This document shows positions 8,518 to 17,359 of a DNA stretch of 64,000 bases, piece after piece (the stretch's first letter is position 1; every line of letters begins with the position of its first letter). Position numbers and translations under genes: made by a program. The stretch covers positions 37,904 through 101,903 of the forward strand of contig JAJYQO010000024.1 of NCBI GenBank assembly GCA_021794575.1, read 5' to 3'. The DNA is from Pseudomonadota bacterium. GTDB taxonomy: Bacteria > Pseudomonadota > Gammaproteobacteria > Xanthomonadales > Rhodanobacteraceae. Under the pieces are notes generated by a model, which saw only the letters and a program-made list of their open reading frames with translations, ran no database searches and had not been told where the DNA came from.

Positions 8518-11500
8518 CTACGGCGCTTCGTGTCGGCGCAGCACTACGCCGCTGCGGGCGTCGCGGATCACCCGGCGCAGCGCCATGCGGGCATCATCGA
8601 GCAAGCTGTAGATCAGCGGCAGGGCCAGCAGGGTGACCACGGTCGAGAACAGCAGGCCGCCGGCGATGGCGCGCGCCATCGGGTAGTACGGCGGACCATC
8701 GCCGCCGATCTGCGAGGTGCTGAAGCACAGCGGCAGCATGCCGAGAATGGCGGTACCCATGGTCATCAGGATCGGCCGTAGGCGGTCGCGCGCGCCAGCG
8801 ACCAGCGCCTCGCTCCTGCTCAGGCCTGCGTGCCGCAGCTGGTTGATGTGCACGATCATGACAATGCCGTTGTTCACCACCACACCCATCAGGATCAGGA
8901 TCCCGATCGAGGCCATGATCGAAAAGGTGGTGCCACTGAGCCAGAACAGCCAGAACACGCCGAACACAGAGAAAACGAAAGTGGTGAGGATGGCGGCGGG
9001 AAATACCAGCGACTCGAACATCGCGCACATCACCACGTACACCAGTACCAGCGCGATCAAGGTGTTGAACAGCATCTGGTTGCCAGCCTGCTGCGACTCG
9101 TCGAAGCTCTCGCCGAAGCTCCAGCGGTAACCCGCCGGCATGGTCAGCGCGTCCAGCGCGCGCTTGATCTCGCCGCGCGCCTGCTCCAGCGTACGGCCAG
9201 GCGCAAGATTGGCGCCGATCGGCAGCGCGGTCTGGCGGTTGATGCGGCGGATGTCGCCGGCTGCCGCACGGGTGTCCATGCGGATCAGCGCGGTCAGCGG
9301 CACCTCGGCGCCGTCGGCGCGACGCAGGGTGTAGCCGGAGAGATCGGACAGCCGCTGCGCATCGGCCTGGCGGAAACGCAGAGTCACCGGCAGCTCGCGG
9401 TCGCCCTCGCGGTACTCGCGCAACGGCATGCCGCGCAGGCCGATCGCGATGTAGTCGGCTACTGTCTGTGCGTTGAAGCCGAGCAGTGCGGCGCGGGTGC
9501 GATCGACCTGCACCGCAACCTCGCGGTCGGCGCCGCGTTCGGACAAGCGCACATCGCGCAGCGCCGGCAGCCGTGCCAGCACCGGCAGCACCGTGCCCGC
9601 CAACTCGTGCAGACGTGCATCGGAATCGCCACGCAGGGTGACCTCGACGGCACTACCGCCGCCGCGGTTCTGGCCTCGGAAGTCCACCGTGCCGATCGGC
9701 ATCCGAGGCAGCCCCTTGCGGATGAACTCCATGATGCGGCTGGCCGGGATGCGCGCCTGCTGTCCTTCGGTCAGTAGCACGTTGGTGACCGCGTTGCCCT
9801 GCTCATCGTAATAACTGTAGACCGATCGAATCTCGAACTGCCGCTTGTGCGCCAGCAGGTAGCGCTCGACCTTGGCCACCCACGGCTCGATCTCGCCGAG
9901 CCGGTAGGTACCGTTGAGGGTGTACTGCAACTGCAGCTGACGCGCCTCGCCGCTGGCGAACATGTCGTACTGGGTGCGCAGCATGGGCACCACACTCAGC
10001 GCCAGCAGCGCGGCCAGCGCCAGCAACGACCAGCGTCGGTGCTGCAGCGTCAAGCCCACCAACTGCGCGTAGCGGTCGCGCAGGCGGCTGACCAGGCCGA
10101 CGCGGCCGATGAACCTGGGCGGCGGCAGCTTCGCCGACAGCATCGGAATCAGGCTGACCGCCACCAGCCACGAGGCCAGGTGGGCGATGGCCATGGTCAC
10201 CGCCACTTGGGTGAGGAAGATGCTGATGTCGTTCTTCTCGCCGAAGATGTTCGGCAGGAACACCACGATGCTGGTGAAGGTGCCGGCGGCGATCGCGATT
10301 CCCACCGCCTGCGTGCCCTGCACCGCGCTATACCAGGGCCGGCCGGGATGCTGTTCGCGATACTGGTAGATGCTCTCGACCACCACCACCGCGTTGTCGA
10401 CCAGCATGCCCACCGCCAGCAGTAGGCCCATCATCGAGAGAATGTTGAGACTGATGCCGAAGAAGTGCATCGCGCCAAGGGTCATCACCAGGCACAGCGG
10501 AATGGCCAGCGACACCATCAGCGTGGAGGCGACGTCGCGCAGGAAGAAGTACAGCACCAGCACCGACAGCAGCACGCCGACGGCGCCGGCCTCGCCCAAC
10601 TCGCGCAGCGAGTCGACTACGCCCTTGGCCTGGTCGGACAGCGTGTAGACGCGGATGCCGCGCAGCTCGGGGTCGTGGCGCGCGCGGTCGATGGTCCGCA
10701 TCACCGCGCGGCCCACCTGCACCAGATTGGCGTTGCGCTCGCGGCTTATATCGATGCCGACGGCCGGATGCATGTCCAGCCGGCGCGCGTAATCCAGGCG
10801 CGCTGGACGCAGCCCCACCGTGGCCACATCGCCTAGGCGCAGGCCGTCGCGATTCAACACCAGCCGGCGGATGTCGTCGAGGCTGCGCCACTCGCCTTGC
10901 GGCTGCAACTGATAGCGGATGCCGGCCGCATCCACGTGCCCGGCCGAGACCGCGAAATTGGCCTGCCGCAGCGTGCGGTACAGGTCGTTGAGACCGATGT
11001 GGTGCGCGGCCAGTCGCGTGGGCGACAGCTCGATCTGCACCTGCGGCGGCGCCACGCCCTGGATGTCCACGCGCGCCACGCCGGGTATGCGCTCCAGCGG
11101 GCGCTTGAACTTGCGATCGAGCAGATCGTAGGCGTTAGCGAGATCGCGCTCGCCAGCGATACGCACCTGCAGCACCGGCTGATCGCTGGTGGAGAACTTC
11201 TGTACGGCGTAGCGCTGCAGGTCGGACGGCAGTTGGTCGCGGATGGCGTCGATCTTCTCGCGCGCCTCGACCGCCTTAATCGCTATGTTCTCGCCCCACT
11301 TGAACTCGAGCTGGATGCCGGCGCCGTCGGCGCGCGAGTCCGACTGCATGCGCTGGATACCCTGCAGCGTCGCCAGCGCTTCCTCGATCGGCCGGGTGAG
11401 CGTGCGCTCGATCTCGCCCGGGGTCGAACCGGCATAGGGGACCTGCACGAACAGGAACGGCGCGTCGATGTCGGGGAACTGCTCCAGCGGCAGGCGGAAT

Positions 11501-11586
11501 GCGGCGATCAGGCCGATCACGGTCAGCGTGACGAAGACCATGGTCGCCGTCACCGGCCGGCGCAGGCTGAGCTCGGCAAGGGTCAT
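8518..11586 (-). CDS. RND efflux permease (second permease of MFP-RND-RND operon)
   Basis: 1022 aa; MTLAELSLRRPVTATMVFVTLTVIGLIAAFRLPLEQFPDIDAPFLFVQVPYAGSTPGEIE; RND topology; TM4 motif GMLVDNAVVVVES. Confidence 0.93.
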   Translation of the reverse strand: MTLAELSLRRPVTATMVFVTLTVIGLIAAFRLPLEQFPDIDAPFLFVQVPYAGSTPGEIERTLTRPIEEALATLQGIQRMQSDSRADGAGIQLEFKWGENIAIKAVEAREKIDAIRDQLPSDLQRYAVQKFSTSDQPVLQVRIAGERDLANAYDLLDRKFKRPLERIPGVARVDIQGVAPPQVQIELSPTRLAAHHIGLNDLYRTLRQANFAVSAGHVDAAGIRYQLQPQGEWRSLDDIRRLVLNRDGLRLGDVATVGLRPARLDYARRLDMHPAVGIDISRERNANLVQVGRAVMRTIDRARHDPELRGIRVYTLSDQAKGVVDSLRELGEAGAVGVLLSVLVLYFFLRDVASTLMVSLAIPLCLVMTLGAMHFFGISLNILSMMGLLLAVGMLVDNAVVVVESIYQYREQHPGRPWYSAVQGTQAVGIAIAAGTFTSIVVFLPNIFGEKNDISIFLTQVAVTMAIAHLASWLVAVSLIPMLSAKLPPPRFIGRVGLVSRLRDRYAQLVGLTLQHRRWSLLALAALLALSVVPMLRTQYDMFASGEARQLQLQYTLNGTYRLGEIEPWVAKVERYLLAHKRQFEIRSVYSYYDEQGNAVTNVLLTEGQQARIPASRIMEFIRKGLPRMPIGTVDFRGQNRGGGSAVEVTLRGDSDARLHELAGTVLPVLARLPALRDVRLSERGADREVAVQVDRTRAALLGFNAQTVADYIAIGLRGMPLREYREGDRELPVTLRFRQADAQRLSDLSGYTLRRADGAEVPLTALIRMDTRAAAGDIRRINRQTALPIGANLAPGRTLEQARGEIKRALDALTMPAGYRWSFGESFDESQQAGNQMLFNTLIALVLVYVVMCAMFESLVFPAAILTTFVFSVFGVFWLFWLSGTTFSIMASIGILILMGVVVNNGIVMIVHINQLRHAGLSRSEALVAGARDRLRPILMTMGTAILGMLPLCFSTSQIGGDGPPYYPMARAIAGGLLFSTVVTLLALPLIYSLLDDARMALRRVIRDARSGVVLRRHEAP

Positions 11587-14500
11587 GCGCCGGGTGCCTC
11601 GGGCGCGGGCGGCGCACCGTCCGCATCCGCATCGCCGCCGGCCTCGGCGGTACCGCGATGGCGCGCGCCGCGCGCGGCGTACCAGGCATCACCGCGGCGA
11701 TCCAGCAGGTCGTACACCACCGGAATCACCACCAGAGTCAGCAAGGTCGATACCAGCAGGCCGCCGATCACGGTGATCGCCATCGGCGCGCGCACCTCGG
11801 CGCCGTCGCCGCGACCCAGCGCCAGCGGCAGAAAGCCGATCAGCGTGCACAGCGTGGTCATCGTGATCGGACGCAGCCGCGAGGCCGCTGCCTGCACCAG
11901 CGCATCGCGCTTGGCCACTCCCGCCTCGCGCAGCCGGTTGACGCGGTCGATCAGCACGATCGCATTTTTGACCACGATGCCGACCAGCATGATCAGGCCG
12001 ATGAACACCACCACTGATAGGCTCGATCCGGTCATTTTGAGCGCCAGCACCGCGCCGACCATCGCCAGCGGCACCGAAAACATGATCACGAACGGATGCA
12101 ACAGCGACTCGAACTGCGAGGCCATCACCAGGTAGACCAGAAACATCGCCAGTCCCAGTGCGAACAACAGCGAGCGGGTCGAAGTGCCCAGTTCTTCGCC
12201 TTGCCCGCCGATGTGCGCACTCAACCCCGTAGGCAACGGATGCGCAGCTAGCAGCCGACGCACCTCGGCAATACCGCCCTCGAGGTCGCCATGCGCCAGT
12301 CCCGCGGACAGGATCGCCACGCGCTGTTGGCCGATGCGGTGGATCTCTGCAGGACCAGTGGTGGCACTGACCTCGGCTATCGCGGAGAGCCGGATCGGCG
12401 CCTGCGGCGTGCCGCCGACGATCAGGTCGCGCACGTCGGCCAAACTACGGCGTTCGCCCGGACGCACGCGCACTCGCACGTCGATCTTGCGATCGTGGTC
12501 GTCGTACTGGGTGGCGACCTCGCCTCGCACCTTGCGCACGATCTCGTCGGCAATTGCGCGGGTAGTAAGACCCAGGGCCGCGGCGCGGTCCTGGTCGAAA
12601 CGGATGCGGATCTCGGGCACGCCGGCCTCGACCGTCGAGCGCACGTCGGTGTAGCGGCCGGAAGCCTTCATCGCTGCCTCCAGACGCTGGCCGGCCCGGG
12701 CCAGCGCCGGCAGGTTCTCGCCGCGGATCTCGACCTCCAGCGGCGCGCTGAAGCTGAGCAACTGCGGGCGTCCGAACTTGACCTGCACGCCCGGTACCTC
12801 GGCTAGCGCCACGCGCAGACGTGCGATCTCGGCCCGCTCGCCGGCGATGCCAACGCCGGGCCGCATCGTGAAATCGAGCCGCGCGATGTTCTCGCCGGAC
12901 TCGGTGGGATTGGCGTCCAGACGCGTGCCTTCGCCGGCGACGCCATAGATCTGCGCCACCCCGGGATCGCGCCGGTGTGCCAGCGACAATTGCCGCACCA
13001 GCGCGTCGGTGGCCGCCAGCGGCGTGCCGGGCGCTAGCGTCGCGGTCATCTGGAAGCGGTTCTGCGCCAATTGCGGAATCAGGTCCAGACCCAACCCCGG
13101 CACCAGCGCCAGCGCCACGGCCAACGCCAGCGCGGCCGTGCCCAGCACGCGCCCGGGGTGCGCCAGCACGCGCGGCAGCAGGCGCACGTAGGCCGCGGCT
13201 GCGGGTTCGTACAGCGCCAGCACGCATCGCGAAGCCCAGCGCATCAGCGGACCGACGCCGCGCGCCAGCAGGCGTGCCGCGCCGACCAGCAGCCAGGCCA
13301 GTGCGCGCGCTGGTACCCCTTGCCAACGCACGGGCGGCGGCGGCGCGTACTCCTCGCGGTAAGCCAGCGGCGCACGGATCCGCAGCGCGGCCAACATCGG
13401 GATCAGACTCATCGCCACCAGCAGCGAGACCAGCATCGCGAAGGTCACCGTCAGCGCCTGGTCGCGGAACAGTTGCCCGGCCACGCCCTGCACGAATACC
13501 AGGGGGAAAAATACCGCCACCGTGGTCAGCGTGGAGGCGGTCACCGCCATGCCGACCTCGGCTGCCCCATGCACCGCGGCGTCCAGGATCGACGCACCAC
13601 CGGCGCGCAGGCGCGCGATGTTCTCCAGCACAACGATGGAGTCGTCCACCACCATGCCGGTGGCCAGCGCCAATCCGCTCAGCGACATCAAATTGAGGCT
13701 GAGCCCCAACTGGTCCATGAAGAAGAACGTCGCCACAAGCGATACCGGCAGCGACAGCGCCACGATCGCCGTGCTGGCGCCGTCGCCGAGAAACAGGAAG
13801 ATCACCAACACCGCCAGCACACCGCCCAGCAGGGCATCGCCGCGCACTTCGTCGAGGGCGTGGCGGATGAACACCGACTGGTCGTCGATCACGTCGATCT
13901 GCGCGCCCGGCGGCAGGTTTTTCTGCAGCGTGGTCAGCACTGCGCGCACGCCGTCGGCGACGCTGACGGTGTTGGCGTCGCCCTCCTTGTACACGGCCAG
14001 CTCGATCGCCTCGCGGCCGTCCACGCGCGCCACGCCCTTGCGCTCCTTGTGGCCCTGGCGCACCTCGGCAATGTCCTTCAACCGCACCGGTACACCCTGG
14101 TTTGCCGCCACCAGCATGTCGCGCATCTGCGCCAGATCCTGGAACTGGTTGACCGTGCGCACCAGGTAGCGCTGGCTACCCTCGTCGATGCGCCCGCCAG
14201 AGATGTTGACGTTCTCCTGCTTCAGCCGCGTCACGATGGTGTCGATGTCGAGCCCCAACTGCGCCAGCTTCTGCTGGTCGACCGCGACCTCGATCTCGTC
14301 CTCGAGGCCGCCGCCGACTTTGACCGCGGCCACGCCGCGCACCGGCTCGAGTTTCTTGCGCAGCTCCAGATCCGCGTAGCGACGCAGACGCTTCAGCTCG
14401 TCCGGATGGTCGGCCGCGCCCGCCGGCGCGGTCAGTGCCAGGCGCATGATCGGATCGGTGGATGGATTGAAGCGCAGCAGTAGCGGCTTCTTCGCGGTCA

Positions 14501-14855
14501 GCGGCAACTGCAGGGTGTCGAGCTTGTCGCGCACGCTCAGGCCGGCCTGGTCCATGTCGGTACCCCAGGCGAAGCTGAGGATCACGTCGGATTGCCCGGC
14601 GCGCGACACCGAGTGCACGTTACGCACGCCCTTGACCACACCGACCGCCTCTTCCACCGGCTGGCTGATCAGGTACTCGATCTCGGTCGGCGCGGCGCCG
14701 GTGTCGTCGGTGCGCACGGTCAGCGTCGGGTAGGACAGATCCGGCAGCAGGTTGACCTTGAGGCCACCGAGACCGATCAAGCCGAACAGCACCAGGGTCA
14801 GGGTCAGCATCGCCACCGTCACCCGCCGCCGTACGGCGAAGGCCGGCAAACTCAC
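11583..14855 (-). CDS. RND efflux permease (first permease of MFP-RND-RND operon)
   Basis: 1090 aa; MSLPAFAVRRRVTVAMLTLTLVLFGLIGLGGLKVNLLPDLSYPTLTVRT; TM4 GMVVDDSIVVLEN; 4-nt overlap with next gene. Confidence 0.93.
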   Translation of the reverse strand: MSLPAFAVRRRVTVAMLTLTLVLFGLIGLGGLKVNLLPDLSYPTLTVRTDDTGAAPTEIEYLISQPVEEAVGVVKGVRNVHSVSRAGQSDVILSFAWGTDMDQAGLSVRDKLDTLQLPLTAKKPLLLRFNPSTDPIMRLALTAPAGAADHPDELKRLRRYADLELRKKLEPVRGVAAVKVGGGLEDEIEVAVDQQKLAQLGLDIDTIVTRLKQENVNISGGRIDEGSQRYLVRTVNQFQDLAQMRDMLVAANQGVPVRLKDIAEVRQGHKERKGVARVDGREAIELAVYKEGDANTVSVADGVRAVLTTLQKNLPPGAQIDVIDDQSVFIRHALDEVRGDALLGGVLAVLVIFLFLGDGASTAIVALSLPVSLVATFFFMDQLGLSLNLMSLSGLALATGMVVDDSIVVLENIARLRAGGASILDAAVHGAAEVGMAVTASTLTTVAVFFPLVFVQGVAGQLFRDQALTVTFAMLVSLLVAMSLIPMLAALRIRAPLAYREEYAPPPPVRWQGVPARALAWLLVGAARLLARGVGPLMRWASRCVLALYEPAAAAYVRLLPRVLAHPGRVLGTAALALAVALALVPGLGLDLIPQLAQNRFQMTATLAPGTPLAATDALVRQLSLAHRRDPGVAQIYGVAGEGTRLDANPTESGENIARLDFTMRPGVGIAGERAEIARLRVALAEVPGVQVKFGRPQLLSFSAPLEVEIRGENLPALARAGQRLEAAMKASGRYTDVRSTVEAGVPEIRIRFDQDRAAALGLTTRAIADEIVRKVRGEVATQYDDHDRKIDVRVRVRPGERRSLADVRDLIVGGTPQAPIRLSAIAEVSATTGPAEIHRIGQQRVAILSAGLAHGDLEGGIAEVRRLLAAHPLPTGLSAHIGGQGEELGTSTRSLLFALGLAMFLVYLVMASQFESLLHPFVIMFSVPLAMVGAVLALKMTGSSLSVVVFIGLIMLVGIVVKNAIVLIDRVNRLREAGVAKRDALVQAAASRLRPITMTTLCTLIGFLPLALGRGDGAEVRAPMAITVIGGLLVSTLLTLVVIPVVYDLLDRRGDAWYAARGARHRGTAEAGGDADADGAPPAPEAPGA

Positions 14856-16000
14856 GGCGCGCGCTCCACCACCGTCACCGCGGTGCCGTCGCGCAGATTG
14901 TTCTGTCCCAGGGTGACTACGCGGTCGCCATGCTTGAGCCCGGTCAGCACCTCGATGCGGTCGCCATCACCGTAGCCGGTGCGGATCACCACCCTCCGCA
15001 CGATCTCGACCGCCGCCGGCGGCAGTGCGGCGGCCCGCGCCTGCCCACGCCCACCCGGCACGCGCGGCGCCTGCGGCCGCGCCGCTTGGTGCACCACCAC
15101 GTACACCGTGCTGCGGCCGTCTTCTTCGACCACCGCGCTGCGCGGGATCACCAGCGCGTTGCGGCGCTGGTCGTAGACGATGGCGATGCGCGCGAACATG
15201 CCCGGTCGCAGCACGCCGCTATCGTGGTCGAACTCGCAGGTGACGCGGAAGGTGCCGCTGGCCGCGTCCACCACCGGTGCTATGCGCAGCACGTCGCCGG
15301 TGAAGTCGTGCCGGCCCAGCGCATCGACGGCCAAGTGCGCTGTCTGCCCCGGCTGCAGCCGACCCAGTTCGCGCTCGGGCACATGCAGCACCGCCAGCAA
15401 CGGGCGCATGTCGACGATATGGAACAGCGCCTGGTTGGTCTGGATCAGATTGCCGCGCTTGACCATGCGCCGGCTGATCACACCGCCGATGGGCGCAGTG
15501 ATGCGCGTCCACGACAGCGCCAACACTTTCTGTTGGTACACAGCTTGCTGCGCCTCGAGGTCGTAGCGCAGCTGGTCGTAATCTTTCTGGCTGAGCAGTT
15601 TGCGCTGGTAGAGCTCCTGCGAGCGCGCGAAATTGCTGCGCAGTTTTTTCAGGGTCGCGTCGGCCTCGTCGACAGCCAGGCGCGCCTGCGCGCCGTCGAG
15701 TTCCGCCAGCACCTGACCGGCGCGCACTGTGTCACCCTCCTCGATATCGATGCGCAGCAGCACGCCGCCAGTCTTGGCCACGACATCGGTTTCATGGTCG
15801 GCTTCCAGCGCCGCGGTGCCGACGTAGCTGGCGGCGATCGGCGCGAGCCGCGCGGCGGCGACAGCCACCGGCACTGCGGCTGTTGCTGCGGATGCGGACG
15901 GCGTCTGCGAATGACCCGCGCCGCATCCGTGCAGAAGAAAAAGCGCGGGCAGCAGGATCGAAACCGGCAGCAGGCGGGCAATCATGATGCGTGCGGGCAT
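14852..16000 (-). CDS. RND periplasmic adaptor (membrane fusion) lipoprotein
   Basis: 382 aa; lipobox-like LLHGC; biotinyl-lipoyl-like GGVLLRIDIEEGDTVRAGQVLAELD; 4-nt overlap with permease. Confidence 0.92.
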   Translation of the reverse strand: MPARIMIARLLPVSILLPALFLLHGCGAGHSQTPSASAATAAVPVAVAAARLAPIAASYVGTAALEADHETDVVAKTGGVLLRIDIEEGDTVRAGQVLAELDGAQARLAVDEADATLKKLRSNFARSQELYQRKLLSQKDYDQLRYDLEAQQAVYQQKVLALSWTRITAPIGGVISRRMVKRGNLIQTNQALFHIVDMRPLLAVLHVPERELGRLQPGQTAHLAVDALGRHDFTGDVLRIAPVVDAASGTFRVTCEFDHDSGVLRPGMFARIAIVYDQRRNALVIPRSAVVEEDGRSTVYVVVHQAARPQAPRVPGGRGQARAAALPPAAVEIVRRVVIRTGYGDGDRIEVLTGLKHGDRVVTLGQNNLRDGTAVTVVERAP

Positions 16001-16020
16001 GAAAAACGGCCCTCAAAATT

Positions 16021-16044
16021 AGTGTTGTATATGTGTATGACACT
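16021..16044. promoter_or_regulatory. Imperfect dyad in the divergent RND intergenic region (candidate operator)
   Basis: agtgttgtatatgtgtatgacact; outer AGTGT/ACACT perfect, 8 of 11 positions per arm complementary. Confidence 0.35.
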
Positions 16045-16207
16045 GGCTTGATCACCGCATGCGCCAGAAGTCACAAAGCGCGACTGTCAGCCGGCTGCAT
16101 CAATCGGCAGCGCAGCGTGCCGCTTCAATTGACCCGCATGCCGGTCAATAACTAAACTCCCCAGTGCAATTGCCGCCGGCGCCCCGCCGCGGCCTTGGAG
16201 CCCCTGC

Positions 16208-17347
16208 ATGAAGCCCGCCCCCGCGCGTCTCGCCGCGACGCTTGTCGCCATCGCTGTGCTGTCCGCGTGCAGCCACTCCGCACCGCCGCCGCCGCCACCG
16301 CCGCAGGTCGACGTGATGGTGGTGAAGCCCATCGATCTGCCGATCGTGCGCACCATGGTGGGGCGGCTGGCGCCGACGCTCGTCGCCCAGGTCAACGCAC
16401 GCGTCACCGGCAACGTGCTGAGCAAGGATTATCGGGAAGGCGGCGACGTCAAGGCCGGGCAATTGCTGTTCCAGATCGACCCGGCGCCACTGCGGGCCGC
16501 GCTGGATGCGCAACTGGCGGCGCTGGCGCAGGCGCGCGCCAATGCGACCAACGCCGAGATGATCGCCACGCGCAACAAGGCGCTCGTGGCGCGCGGCCTG
16601 ATCGCCCGGCAGACCTACGAAACCGAAGCTGCCAGCGCGCGTACCGCCGAAGCTGCGGTGAAGCAGGCCGCGGCCAATGTCGAAGCGGCACGGCTCAACC
16701 TGTCTTATGCGCGCGTCACCGCGCCGATCAGCGGCCGCGCCGGCATCGCCGACGTCACCGTCGGCGCGTTGGTGAGCGCCAGCGCGGGCACGCCGATGAC
16801 CACCGTCGAGCGCATCGACCCGATCTACGCACTGTTCAGCGCACCCTATGCGCAAGTGGCGCCGCTGATCCAGGCCCAGGCCAGCGGCGCATACGACAGC
16901 GCCGGCAGTGCGCCACGTGTGCGCCTGCTGCTGCCCGATGGCCAGACCTACGCCGAAACCGGCAAGCTCGATTTCACCGACATGGCGGTCGACCCCGCCA
17001 CTGGCGCGGTGCAGTTGCGCGCGGTGTTTCCCAATCCGCAGCGTATTCTGCTGCCCGGCCTGTTCGTGACGGTGAAACTCGACGTCGGCATGCTCAAGCA
17101 CGTGTTCCTGGTGCCGCAACAGGCGGTGCAGCGCGACGCGAAAGGCGCTTTCGTGTACGTGCTCGGCCGCGGCGACAAGGTCGAGCAACGACAGGTCGTA
17201 CTGGGTGAAATGCACGGCGCCGACTGGGTGGTGCGCAAGGGCCTGACCGATGCCGAACGCGTCATCGTCGACGGCGTGCAGAAGGTGCATCCGGGTGTCA
17301 TCGCACGCGCGGTGGGCGTGCCGGCCGCCTCCATCTCCGCGCACTGA
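16208..17347 (+). CDS. RND periplasmic adaptor (AcrA/MexA-like)
   Basis: 379 aa; LSACS lipobox followed by PPPPPPP; NLSYARVTAPISGRAGIADVTVGALVSA. Confidence 0.93.
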   Translation: MKPAPARLAATLVAIAVLSACSHSAPPPPPPPQVDVMVVKPIDLPIVRTMVGRLAPTLVAQVNARVTGNVLSKDYREGGDVKAGQLLFQIDPAPLRAALDAQLAALAQARANATNAEMIATRNKALVARGLIARQTYETEAASARTAEAAVKQAAANVEAARLNLSYARVTAPISGRAGIADVTVGALVSASAGTPMTTVERIDPIYALFSAPYAQVAPLIQAQASGAYDSAGSAPRVRLLLPDGQTYAETGKLDFTDMAVDPATGAVQLRAVFPNPQRILLPGLFVTVKLDVGMLKHVFLVPQQAVQRDAKGAFVYVLGRGDKVEQRQVVLGEMHGADWVVRKGLTDAERVIVDGVQKVHPGVIARAVGVPAASISAH

Positions 17348-17359
17348 GGAGCGTGCGCC

